Source of the DNA: Plectrocnemia conspersa
Taxonomy: Eukaryota > Arthropoda > Insecta > Trichoptera > Polycentropodidae
DNA: 64,000 nucleotides
Direction: 5' to 3'
NCBI GenBank assembly: GCA_009617715.1
Contig: VTFK01000159.1
Span: 868,001 to 932,000 of the forward strand
The notes beneath the pieces were generated by a model. It was not told where the DNA came from. It saw only the letters and a program-made list of their open reading frames with translations, and ran no database searches. Each line of letters begins with the position of its first letter. Position 1 is the stretch's first letter. The position numbers and the translations under genes are program-made. Below, piece by piece: positions 41,501 through 54,500 of the stretch.

Positions 41501-42270
41501 GTACTTTGCATTCATTAACGACTACCGTACTGTGCGGAAGGACGAAGCAAAGGATAAGTGGCGCACCCTTTACTAGAAAAGTAATTGGAACTGATTTTAC
41601 AACTTTTCTTGATATTTTTTTTTTTTAAATTTATTTTTACATATTATATTTTTTAAGACATTGAACATATCGGACCTAAACATTATGGCCCAAATATGCG
41701 AATTTCATTATAAAAATCGTAGCTCTGCTAATAAAATTCCTTAAGAAAAAAAGTAAAAGAATACAAACATATTTTATAATAGATATATAATAAACGAGTA
41801 TAGAGAATTGCTTATTCAATAAATTCTATATAAAAATCATCTACTTTGACAACGCTGTTTAATTAAGGAAAACATTTATAAATTGTATTTATATTCCCTA
41901 TAAAATCTACACTAGTAATCTGAACATCATATTCATGACCATTTTCCTAATGAGTCATGATGGCATTTATACAAAATAATGAATCATTTTATAGATACAT
42001 ACATATAAACATATATAATGCATTAGATCATTTTCAAACACTATACATACTATATACACTTTTGCATACATATTCATATGAAAAATGCTAATGGCGTGAA
42101 TCAAAAAGAGAGGTGCACAATCTCACATAGATTGTTTCAGCTTCTCACATCTATCGCCGAAAATACCCTTAGGTCCGGCACCTTCATTGATAAGGCTAAT
42201 GTAAAGGGAGTGCTTTCGAGTGCTGTCGTCTTGGCCGCGATGGTTATGAATAATGGACGCAATCACGACT
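38579..42270. other. Intergenic region between Ubc6 and trithorax
   Basis: No gene could be supported. The left part may include a longer Ubc6 3' untranslated region. 40700-40930 and 41460-41570 are GC-richer patches without recognisable product. A 69-codon frame at 42078-42287 has no family resemblance and runs into the hAT end, so it is not called. Confidence 0.45.
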
Positions 42271-42278
42271 CTCTAGAG

Positions 42279-42750
42279 CACTCGTGAGCAAACTATTTTG
42301 ATTTTCGACCCCCATTTTGTTTAAAGTTTTGTCGCACATGCATAGCAATTTTTTTTAATTGTCAACTGTTGAAATGAAATTATTTGTAGGACTTGCGCGT
42401 ATGCTTCTAATTTGTCAGAATAAAACACATAATTTTATAAAACAAACGTTTTATTTATGCATGTAGGTATACTTTTTTTTAATATAAAATACTTTAATTA
42501 TACTAATTTATTGTGAGGTATGCGCTTGCAAATAACTCATGATTTCTTCTATGTTCGGGTCTGTATTAAAAATCATATGCCGTAAGTCATCTTCTGGATC
42601 CATTCTTAATTGATATTTTGATTTAAAGGAAACTAACTTTGAAAAGCTGGTCGATGCAAACTGAATCAAAATATTGATCGCCGTTTTCTGCAAATCAGCA
42701 TATTCGTTTACAATTGATAACCAACATTTTTGGCAAGTCAGAATCATAAA
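42279..42750 (-). mobile_element. hAT-type transposon fragment (C-terminal dimerisation region)
   Basis: The left end starts CACTCGTGAGCAAACTATTT, a hAT-like terminus, preceded by CTCTAGAG at 42271-42278. The minus-strand frame 42747-42508 encodes WLSIVNEYADLQKTAINILI and then SKYQLRMDPEDDLRHMIF, which is the C-terminal end of ZBED5/SCAND3-like hAT transposases. The rest of the transposase is not found to the right, so this is a truncated copy. Its terminus differs from the element at 28194, so the two are related but not the same family. Confidence 0.75.
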
Positions 42751-43930
42751 TTAAATGTGCATTGTTTCGTTGCTTAAAATATTAATTAACAGTTATTTTT
42801 CATTCAAATGAATATTGGAATTAAAAATATCAATCGAAAATTGAAAACGGATCAAACCTAATTCATTATCAATGAAAAATTTTCGAACCCTTTTAAAAAA
42901 ATCTTTGATAAACTCTGAAAATGTATTTGTTTTCTTTGTGCAATTTTATTTGTAAAAGAACGAGCATATTTATAAAAGCTTTCATTTTACTACTTCGTCG
43001 CTTCTCATGGCTTCGAACTGAACCGGAAACCGTAAAAAAACATTATATTTATCGTAACGAAAACTGGAGCTGAACCAAAAAAATAATATCGGTTTATTTC
43101 GGTTCGATACGTGTTCATACACGAAAATGTTACTTTTCTAGTTTCCTTAGAAAGTTTGTGATTACTTGAAAAGCACGATTTTTTCACTTTAATAACAATT
43201 TAATTATTCATATTGCTATCTTAATATAAAAACTCCAGCAAACAGTTTTAGCGTTTTTCTCACCAAGTAAAAATACAAATTTTTACGTTGAAGTTTTGTT
43301 TTTATAATTGCACATTGAACTTGGAGGTTGAACAATTCAAATGTTTATGTATAACTTTAAAAATATTTTTTCCAGAAATTTCATGACCGCAAAAATCTGA
43401 TTATCAGCAAATATATAATTATTATTTTCTCTCATATATCTTATTGTATTCCGACAAGGCTCCAATTACATTCTAATGAGACATTTTTTACTTTTAACTC
43501 TACCCTAGTGCATAAAACTGTATTTTTAGAACCATTTTTTGTGGTGTACTAAATATTATTTTCTATAAAAAACGTATCATTTTTAACGCGAATGCCTTTT
43601 CACAAATGCGCAATTGCTTTCTTTCCCTATAAGTATGAGACATTAACACATTTTTAAATGTTTTGCGCAATTACTTTGTTTTTTTTCGTGGTTAGGTTAA
43701 TCATAAAGAATGCTTGAATTCCTTTTAAGCCCGTAAAGTAGTTTGCAGCAAGAAATTGTGCATCACTTATTATTGCTTGGGTTAATTTAATATGTAGTAT
43801 ATTTAAGACACTCAATTAAGATGATCCTGTCTCAAAGTCTAAAGTTACGAGTTTTGTTTTGTAGTTTGTTTTTAATAATTTTATTCACATACAATAAAAT
43901 TATTTAGTTTTTATGGTTTGGAGAAGGGGG
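42751..43930. other. Intergenic AT-rich region, nothing recognised
   Basis: No exon, repeat boundary or RNA gene is seen. The sequence is AT-rich with scattered short frames. Confidence 0.45.
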
Positions 43931-44700
43931 ATATAAAATTTGCAGTTCCGTTACTGCATAGCATCGTAAATTGTGTCATCTCGTTTGCAAATCGCGCAAG
44001 CAATCGAAACTTACATAAAAATATCGACGCGACAGTCTAAAAATAAGTCAATAACGTGCGAGACAACCGGCGTTAGAAAACAAAATACGCACAGACATTG
44101 TTCGGTAGTAAAGGGCTCGCGTACGTTACTTTTTTTCCCTACGTACACAAATAGCCCCGCACTTTGGGAAGGGTACGGTCGCGACGGGCGCACGCGTTTC
44201 AGTGCGTGCGTACCGTGCGAAGGGCTCGCGGCACCGAAGGGTGTCTCTTGCGCCTTCGTCTCACAAGATAAGTCTCGATCGATATACACTCGTAAACACC
44301 GAAGAAGTTGTCAGATATTTTAGCGTCGAATCATGTCCGACGCGAAAACATAAACAAATCGGAAGTGCAGCAGCGTCGAAAATGTCGCGATCGATTCATA
44401 GCGCCGAACCGGATATACAGTTCTATCGGTGATAGTGGTAGAAGATAGATATAGAAGAATAAGAAGACTGCAAAGAAAGCTGGGTTTTGAGGTATATTTG
44501 CTTCGTCGTATTTGTTGGTTATGCGTTAAGGGCTCGGATCACCCCTCGCCCCGCGCTTAACGGAAGGGTGCGTTATTTAGGGTCGTCGCGGTACCTACTA
44601 GCTACCCTCTATGTTCGATTCTTCCGCGCGCGCCTTTCGTATGTTTACGCTCTCTCTCTGTGATGGTTAAACTTTACATATGTCTATTCGACCATAATCT
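43931..44700 (+). promoter_or_regulatory. GC-rich island, possible distal promoter or 5' untranslated exon of trithorax
   Basis: CpG-rich sequence in AT-rich surroundings, with frames on both strands that resemble no family. A plausible splice donor (GGTTTTGAG|GTATAT) at 44491 and the absence of any other nearby gene suggest a non-coding first exon of the downstream gene. This is inference; transcript data would settle it. Confidence 0.35.
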
Positions 44701-47700
44701 AGTCAAAAAGAAGAAACATTTATTCTTTTAATCTACCAAATCAACTTTACATTGTTAAAATGACTAATAGTAAAATAACATCAACTTTTTTAGTGAGTAA
44801 TATAAGATTGTTTTTTCACAGATAGTTCTTTGCAATGGGTTTACAAATAACCGACTTTGATAAAAGGCCGACAATGTTTAAAATTATTATGCTATTGATT
44901 GAATTTATTTTGTCAATTTCAATATTAAAAAGTTGTAGCATTTATTGTCAAATATTTGGGTAATTTTATAAATGTTTTTCAGAATTTAAATATCTATTTT
45001 CATTTTTACGTCTAAAATAATAATAATAATTAATAATCCTGCTTACTACTTTTTTCAATTTATTATTTTTAAACTTTATTCATAAAGATTCGATCAGATT
45101 TAAAACTATATGTAAGAATAAGTATGTCGAGTGAAACATTTGCTTCATTATTTGCAACGATATTTTTGAGTCTACCCTAAAAGACCATAACCATCCAGTA
45201 TTATATTGAATCTTGGTTTAGAAATATTATTTTTAATTTAACTTTGATAATTTATTTCATCCGTATTATTTGCTTATCTACTTTATTATGAACTCGTTTC
45301 TCTGAAGTGTATCCGATTGATAAAAGTCTTTTTTTTGCATTCAACCGGAATTGCATTAATCTAATTTCTTTATATTTGAGTTCTAATATACGATATGTTT
45401 TTAATCCAGGCTGACTATATCTTCGGAATCGATAACAAACGAACTACGAACCCAATCAAACTGAGTCGTATTAGTTATTTAAAAATATTGATGTTAAATT
45501 TGTCGATTTAAGTTTAAAAAATACATAAATATAATATATTTAGTTTTTAAGTTATTGATTAAATGACCAATCATGAGTGAAATATCTCAATTGAATTAAT
45601 GAATTTTAGTTAATGAAAATAGCAGTTTATTAGCAAAACATTCTAAATATTTGTACTGCTGTGTGTATTTATAAACGATTATGCATTATTTTATAGTTTG
45701 TGAAGGATATTTCTCATTTGAGGTAGATTTTAATAGAAATACGTTTTCAAAGCGTAGAAATATAAATGTAGCGACTTATAAAAAAATTAATGCAAAGTTT
45801 CTTTGACTAAGTTCGTTAACTAGCCCAATCTACCACATTGTTTCAAATATGTAGGTGTTTTATTTTTGTTAAATTCGAAACTCCATTAAAAAAATTTTAT
45901 ATAGAGAAAAAATGTGTTTTAAAATGTTCTATATATAGCATTAATTTTAACAAAAAAATCTTATAACAAATATTTTTATACGAATGGCACTGAAAGGAAA
46001 TTGTATTTTAATGTTGTGCTTGATTTAGAATTTAAATAATAAAAAATGTTTCTTATATATACTAATGATTTAGTACACATATTTTTTTTAAATCTGATAT
46101 TCTTTAATCACAGAATTTTCTTTATTTTCTATTGCTGTTATATTATCTTGACATAGAATTACGATTGAATGTATTTACCACAGCTGGCCCTAACTCACGT
46201 CGTAAAGGAATAATTAATTTCAAAATGATTGATGAAAGTGAAAAAATATCGTAAATTTTCAATACGGATTCAACATCGTAGAATAGTGAAAGTCATTTAA
46301 TTATACTATGATATAATGATATGTACTCTTACAATAAATATTGAATCGCAACGACAATGCTATCAATGTCATTCAATAATCGATTTGATACACTATGAGT
46401 CTATGAGTCGTGTTATGAAGGACATATTAGGGCAAATATAAAATAACGCAAATACGCGTTTTTTTCCGTTGCAAAATATATTTTTTTATAAGATAAAATA
46501 TTTTTCAAATTATAAAAGAACTAGGTCATTTCCAAGGAAACGAGAAAGCCTTTTTAACCATACATTTAATGGCACAGCAATCTGGCTTAGACTCGAATTA
46601 ATACCTCGATATTTATTCGTGAGATTAGAAAAAGCTTGGAAAGCCTAATCTGAGGTGATTGAATGAAATTGTAATTAGAATAAGCATTAATTCTGATTTT
46701 CCAGACACTATAGAAATATTTGAAATAATAACTAACAATTATTATCAACTTGATAAGCATTACTTACACCATTTCGCTATCGCGCTGGTATAATATTATA
46801 GTCGTTATAATTATTTATAACTGCTGACTAATTATACTAACATTGACATTGTCTGATTGTATTTTCAAAATCGTTTGCTAGATTGTAATACACCGGGTTA
46901 TCGTATTTTTGTAGCAAAAAGCTTTAAATCTCACTAGTTTTCCATTAATTGTAAACGTAAGTAACATCTGACATGTAGCTATTGCTACTGAAAGTATAAT
47001 GTTAGATTTTGTCTCAGTTTTTGTTTTCGACATGTGAATTGACATTTTATCATCCTTTATTGGATTTGTAAGGTTTTAAATTCTTTAATACATTTGTTTA
47101 TATAAATATCAAACATCCCGCTAAAACATAATTTGTTCCGTAAGAGTTTCAAAATGTTAAATAATGGTTTTGATATTATTATGACTACCTACAAACGAGA
47201 GAATATTCTCATATTCTCATCTAAAAGATCACCGGCGAAAAATTTCAATAAAGCCTTTTTTAATAACTAACCAACAACCTATTCTGCGGCATTCGTTTTC
47301 TGTTCGACTTGTGAACAATTTATATATGAAATGATGTATTAGCCCTATTAGTAAGGAGTGTGGATGTAGGTTTAAAAAATCTGACACCGACTCGACCCTT
47401 TTTTGTTCATCCTATTTCGACTATTATCGACGAGTTACTGGATAATATAATCTGCCACCGGTCCGTAGTTTTGCCGATTTATTTGTTGTAAAGAAAGTTT
47501 TTAAGAAGTTTTTTTAGAAAAAGAACAGAAATTTCAACCTGTATAAATGGCACTAACGAAGTTTAGGAACTAAAAATTATATGGCAAAATCATTTTAAAA
47601 TTCTGCTCGTGTACCACCGGCGGCGTACATGTACTAAAAATCTTTCGCGCTAGTCGGTCGTAAAATTATATAATACAATTGAATAGAAATAGATTATTGT

Positions 47701-47879
47701 TTCAAATCGGCTATTAACGTGAAGGTTTCTGAAATTGTATAATAGTAAAGCGACCCTTAACTTGTACTACGAATCCTCTAATTAAGTTTTTTGCTGAAAT
47801 TAATAGTCAAAAAAAGTAAATCGCTACTGATAGAAAGGTTACTCGCAGCGACTAATTTTGAAATTAGTCACCGAGTAAC
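44701..47879. other. Non-coding AT-rich region upstream of trithorax
   Basis: No gene, repeat edge or RNA gene is recognised. If the island at 43931-44700 is a trithorax 5' exon, this is its first intron. Confidence 0.45.
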
Positions 47880-48575
47880 GTCAGTTTGGTAATTTAAAAA
47901 TTTGGCCATAAGGATGCGCAGAGCGATCGGCGCGTTCGCGCATCGTTATACTCGTCCGCGTAAACAAAGAGAGCGCGCGTGCGGATCGCGGTGTTGCCCT
48001 CGCTAAAAACTCGAACGGAGACGCAATTGCGCAAAATTTGTAAAATCTGACGCGCCGCCCCGCGTCGGAGCCCCCGATCCGATTCATAAATCGATTTGCA
48101 TTTTTTCGCGTCGATCGGTCGGCGAATCGTAATTTTTCACGTCGTTCGGAACGATAGCGTTTCGGGGGGTTCCGAGTGTCCGTCGTCGCTCGACGGAGGG
48201 GGAAGGGGAGGGAGCGGAGAGAGACGCGGGCTGCGCTTCGGCCGCGTTCGGGAGCCTCCGACCGGTCGGGGGCGCGAAGCCGTCGCGCGCGTCGCAGCCC
48301 GGCGGCCGTCGGTCGTCGGTCGTCTATGCGCGGTGTTCGTCGCGCGAGGCGTCGTGCGTCAGTGGATGGGCTACGGTTCGGAAGGAGCCTCGGCGTTCGA
48401 GGCTAGCGGACGAGGCGCGCGCCGCCGCCCCCCGGCATAGCGCGCGCGCGCTTTTCGGGAAAGCCGCTGCGGCTGCAGCAGCGGAGGCGCGTGGCTCTGC
48501 TGGCGCGGGGGGGGCCCGCGCCTCCGCCCCCGGAAGCGCCCCCCCGCGCCCCTCACGCCCCGCCGTGCGATTTCA
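47880..48575 (+). promoter_or_regulatory. CpG-rich island at the 5' end of trithorax, ending in a splice acceptor
   Basis: GC and CpG content rise abruptly at about 47910 and stay high into the first coding exon. The segment ends with CCGCCGTGCGATTTCAG just before 48576, a usable 3' splice site, so an upstream exon probably exists in or before this island. Frames on both strands here are GC-driven and have no family resemblance. Confidence 0.5.
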
Positions 48576-48597
48576 GGAGTCCGTAGGCGTCGCGGAG

Positions 48598-51500
48598 ATG
48601 CGGGCGGTCAAGGCCGAGCCCGAGAAGGCGACAGCGGCGGCGGCGGCGGCGCCGACGCCGGCCAAGAAGACCGTCACTTTCGGCGCCGTCGAGAGTTGCG
48701 ACGAGTTCGAGCCGGCCAGGCGGGCGCCCCCCAAGTCCCATCGCCCTCTGGTGTCCATCATCAAGAAGAAGCCCGCGGAGCGCTCGTTCCGCGGCATCGT
48801 CAAGCCCGCCAAGCTCACGGACCTCGGCACCAAGATCGGCCTCGACTTCGGCTCGCTGCGGGCGCGGCGCGACGGCAGTCCTCCGGCCGGCTTCTCGCCC
48901 CCGTTCGACGACGCCGAGTTCGCCCGGCCGTCTCGCGCCTCCAAGCCGAGCAAGCGTTTCGTCGACGGCGACGCGGCCAAAGTGCTCAAGAGGGCCAAGC
49001 TCGTCCTGAGCGAGTCCAACGGCGACGAGGCCTACGAGACGTGCGACAGCTCGGCCAACAGCAACGACAGCGCCGAGACCGAGTCCCGGCGCGCCTCCGT
49101 CAAGCCGCAGTCCTTCTTCGACCGCAGCCTCGGCCTGTTCGGCTCCGGCAACGTTCCGTCGGCTTCTTTCCGGGACGCCTTCGCCGGCGGCGTCGACGCG
49201 TCCGAGACGCCGTGCACCTCCGACCAGAGCAGCGGCAGCGGAGAGTCCGAGACGTCCGACGAGAGCCCTCTCTCTTCGGACGGCGACGACAGCGAAGCCG
49301 AAGAGGCCGCGATCGAGCGGGCGCAGACCGTCCGACCGCCTAGCGGAAAGGTCGTCCTCAGAGAGGCGCGACTGCAACTCAACGGAGCCAACTCGACGTC
49401 GACCGTCGGCACCGAAGGACCGTTCTCGACGTTCAACGGCAGCCAGAACAGCACGCGTAAGTTGCGCTTTTTTTCTTACCGTATTCTAAATAGGAATTTA
49501 AATAAAATTATAAACCATAATAGTTAATGAGCAATAAATAGTTTTTATTTTAAAAATATCTCGCTTACACCGAAACTGTTGACAATGTTGGCCCTAAAAC
49601 ACCTTGATAATGATAATGAAATGACAACTGTATTAACCTATTTAAACCTAAACTAATTTTTTGTTATTAATGGAATTAAGGAGGTCCAAATGTCATCTGG
49701 GTTGCTGGGAATTAAACACTCAAAATTTTGTACTTTGTTCTATAATCAAATGATCTTTATCATCATATTTTGCCTGAGTTGTCAGTGAAAACGAAGCATA
49801 TTTGTTGCAATACTTCTCCTGAAAGTTAACAGAAAAAAATTGTCTATGAACAAATGGTAATTTTCTTCCATTCCAAGTTCGAAAGACTTGTCATTATAGG
49901 TTAGAATAACATTAGAACCAACAACTATTTCAGAGTATCTGACATTCAGGATTGTACTTAAATATATCCATATTTCAAAGTAAAAAAAGTACACAAATAT
50001 TTAAAATACTTCGGTAATATTGAACTAGCATCATGACCAGAATTATTATTTATAAGTTAATTCCTAAATATAATAGATAATTACGAACTGAACTTTTTTT
50101 TATAGTTTTGTTTATTTCTTACACTTGACTTTACTCAAAGCTTAATCACTACTATAAAACTCTGGTAGATATATCAGACATACTGTATTGTATATAGTAC
50201 AGTATGTTGAACTTTTTTTCAAAATAAAACACACGCAGCAATGTAGATAAAATTATATGGCACTCCGACTTGGCCTCTATTAGTTAACTCTTTTAAAGTG
50301 AAATTTGCTAAAGATAAATTTAGTTTTGCATAAGAACGGTCGAATTTGTTAATTTATTAAATATTGAAAATAGCTTAGGAAGTATTGTGCAAATATAAAA
50401 TGTCTCATTTTCATTTCAGCAGCTTTACAACCCGGAACTGTGACGTGCGGCGTCTGCGGAGCCGTGCGATTCTATCGGTTCGTCAAGCAGGCTCGAAAGT
50501 TTGGCGTTTTTTCGTGCGAGTCGTGTCGCAAGTTCATCTCGAAAATGATCAAACGACAAAACGTTGCTCACGCTTCGTCACTTCAATCCTTGCAGTGTGT
50601 GGGTGGCGAAGGTTAGTTTAATTCATAATTTATAAATAATCTTACTGATCACTTAATCAGTTTTATCTTATATCTATATATATATTTTTTCAGGTAACTG
50701 TCGCGTTCCGCCGATAGTTAGATCGCAACAGTGGAAACTGCTTCGTTGCGCTTACAAAGCTAGATGTCACGCCTGCTGGCTCAAAATGTGCCTCAACGCT
50801 TTCCAAGTGGCCGCTCCGTTGAGAACGTCGCTAGCCGCAATGTTGCCGGCGTTTATGAGAGCTCCGGCGGCGTCCAATTCGATCGCGACGATTCTTATCA
50901 CGTCCCCGATCGCCGGCTCCTCGTTCAGTTCCACGTCCAACGAGAAGCAAGATGGCGTTTCAGCAAAGAGCGTCAAACCGGAAGCGAACGAAAAGATAGA
51001 AAAGGTATGCTATCTTGCGTTGTCAACGTCTTCGTAATGTTATTGATAATTTATTTTTTTCTAGGAGGATGTTTCAAAATTGGATAAATACAAAACGAAA
51101 GAAGAGAAAGAGGACAGTGCTTCGAACGCGAGCAGGAAGCGACACCACACTCGTATCAAAGTCAGGAAAAAAGAAAAGGTGACTATCGAACAGCAGATGG
51201 AGTCGACGAAGAGACAGAAGGTCGAGCTGAAGGGCCCCAGAGTGAAACACGTGTGCAGGAGCGCATCGATCGTTCTGGGGCAACCGTTGGCCACTTTCCC
51301 CACCGGCGACGATAAGAATTCGTCGGATCTGTCCGATGACCCTTCAGCGCTCGAGATCGACATCCCGGAAGAGGTCAAAGAGGATGCGACCGATTCGTGT
51401 GGTGAATGTGATTCCGACAAAGTCATTATCGTCGAAGACAGACCGGTGCCTGATGAATCGGTTGTCGTCGTCGAAGAATCGAAGGAGACGGAAATTGTCA

Positions 51501-54500
51501 AAGACGAAGAGTCGAGCGACAGTTTCGACTCTGCCGATTTGAAGGACTACAACAAAGAAAATGACTCTTCTGCCGCTAAAGCTGTCCCGGGCGTTGATGC
51601 CGAAAAAGACGACGCTGAATGTAAAACAGATGTCGAGCAGACTGTGGACGTTTTGCCTCAGAGAAAGTCTAAACAGTCATTTGGAAATTTGACAAACGTG
51701 AGTTTTAATAATTGGGCGATCTAATCTCTCTTGTGAATCATTTTATTGAGTTTGTGACGTTTGTTTTAGCTACGGACAAACTCGAAGCAGAAATATAATC
51801 AGCAACGGCAGAATGAAACCATATGTGTTGATTTTTGGGAGTCTTACGATCCCGAAGAAGTGTGCAATACCGGTTGGGGCCTGATAAGCACCGCTCCGTT
51901 CACAGTGAGCGGCGTTTGCTTTTTATGCGGCAGTCGAGGAAAGGAAAAGGTATGTATATATATATATATATATGTAATAGATTCTTTAAAGTTTGAAAGT
52001 GGAATGAAAAGTGAGAAATGGCTTGGTGTCGCTGACTACCGTAGAAACAAGCGAGTGTTTTGCAGCAAATAGGCTGCTTTATCGGCAGGTTTGGGGCCTA
52101 ACCAATGGTTATGTTGGCCATAACCTGATATAACACAATATACTAACTTAATTCCATTGCTAATATGTTAACTTAATTCTACAGTTAATATTCTAATATT
52201 CTACAGTTATTATAGAAGTATGCGTTGATTTCAAATGCTTGTAATATTTTCCTAACTTGTACCTTTTTTATTATACTCAATTTTGTGTTTGCTATAATTT
52301 ATATTTTGTTTTTAATAAATGTCGTGGATCGATTGTTTTTATTTTTTAAATAAAATTGTCATAAAAAAATTCTCAGTATTTTTGTTTACTAATTGTCATA
52401 AGTCAATTTTTGCAATTAATTTTTTAATTGATTCATTGTCAAGCGAAGAAAGTATTTCACTACTATAATAAATCAATGTGCTGTATATGAAACATCATAA
52501 TTTACCATAAACTAAGATATTAGTATAAATAGTATTAATGTTTATATTATTAATTATTTATCATATCTTTCTATTTTTATTCGTTTATACTACGGTTAAT
52601 ATCTATTTTTAGTTAATATACTGCATGGGCTGCTGTGAAGTTTATCATCCGTTTTGCGCCGAAATCGGTGAGGAGTCGGAACGCATGTGGCTTTGTCCTC
52701 GGTGCGTGCAATGCGGAGGATGCGGACGCAACGGAGCAGGTCCGGCGTCTACGATATGCAGAGCATGTCACCGACACTTTCATGCCGATTGTTTGACTGC
52801 AAATCGTACTTCGAAATATAGAAGCGATTGGCCGCAAGTATGTTAAAGCTTCTATTAACAGTCGATTATTTATGTATAATAATATATTTATTTAATTTAT
52901 AGATGTGCAGTGCTTGTTTAAAATGTAAAAGTTGCGATAGCTTCAAAGTTACAAAGTTTCTTGGAAATCTACCGTTTTGCTCAAGATGCTTTCGATTACG
53001 ACAGAGAGGAAACTATTGTCCATTATGTCAGAGCTGTTATCAGGATAACGATTTTGACAGCAAGGTAATTCTAATATTCTATTGTGAACCATTTGATACG
53101 TAGATTATCTTAATTATTTTATGTTACTTTTAGATGATGGAGTGCGGTTGGTGCTCGCGGTGGGTTCACGCCCGATGCGAAGGTCTCAGTGGCGAGGGCT
53201 ATCAACTGGTGTCGGCTTTGCCCCATTCCGTCGAATACATATGCAAACAGTGCCTACCAGAAATTGCGCCTTGGAGAAATATGCTTGGAACCTATCTACG
53301 AAGTAAACTGTTGAGTGTTCTTAAAGCTTTGGCCAAAAACAAGAACGCTTGCACCCTATTAAAGTTGACACCTCATAAGAATACACCAATATCGAAGAAA
53401 CCCTGCATGTGCTCTTCGCCTGCCGCTGTGAGAAAATTACAGTTCGAAGAAAACTCTCAAAACATAGATTTAAGCGAAAAAATAAAATCAGACGAAGGCA
53501 GTCCTTCCGATTGCGAAATATCCGGAAAAAATAAAGGGACCGTTCACAAATTACAAGAGTCGATGTTGCAAAATAAAGAAATCTGCTTAACGATGGGCTC
53601 TTGCATGTCGGACGATGAACCATTGGGTCAATTGAGAGAAAAGTATCACATCAAGGACTGCTGCGTCAAAATGAAAGATTTTTCTCAATCGGACGACGCT
53701 ATGAATTCTGACGACAGTATGGACACTTCTGATAGTTTATGTCGAATTTCTAATCGAAATGATTGCGATAAGTGCTTTTGCTGTAAGAGTGATGTGGACA
53801 TTTCGCTTTCGTTATTGGATATAAAAACCCGAGTCAACTGCAATGAATATTCTTCAGTCAAAGATTTCAATAAAGACATGCTAGAGGTAATATCGAGAAC
53901 GCTCTCTCCTGAAATTAAACAAATCTATAGAGATGTCTTCACGGAAACATTTCCTTGGTTCGATTGCGAATCCAACTGTTTAAATCCCAGTTTGGAGATA
54001 GAAGACGATAACGAAGAAGAATCGCTCAAAGACGAAGACATGTCAGTGTACTCGATAAGCAGAAACAATGACAAAATTCTGCAGAAGATGAACGTAGTCG
54101 ACGATCGAACCGTGCCATCGGTGCAGTCCGAATTCAAATCTATCACTGATTATTCTTACGAAGACGAGAGCATGTGTGATATCAGAATGTGCGTGTTGTG
54201 TAAAATTGTCGGCGAAGGTAATCCTTCTATGGAGGAACGCCTTCTATACTGCGGTCAGAGCGATTGGATTCATGCTAACTGTGCACTGTGGTCTGCCGAA
54301 GTATTCGAAGAGATTGACGGTTCTCTCCAGAACGTACAAAGTGCCATAGCTCGAGGAAAAATGATAAAGTGCTCAAAATGCTTAAACAAAGGTGCTAGTG
54401 TGGGATGTTGTGCTAAAAACTGCAGTGAAACTTATCATTTTACCTGCGCTCGAAACATTGGTTGCGCTCTCTTGGATGACAAGCGAGTGTTTTGCCCTTC

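Noticed and set aside
43973..44432. Frames of 76-116 codons on both strands
   Set aside because: Effect of the CpG-rich island; better explained as untranslated or promoter DNA.
48553..49377. 274-codon minus-strand frame and other long frames opposite the first trithorax exon
   Set aside because: GC-rich coding DNA leaves all frames open; the plus-strand frame has the splice sites and the Trx-like sequence.
51061..51501. Minus-strand frame of 146 codons rich in Ser
   Set aside because: Antisense shadow of the acidic trithorax exon at 51065-51697.
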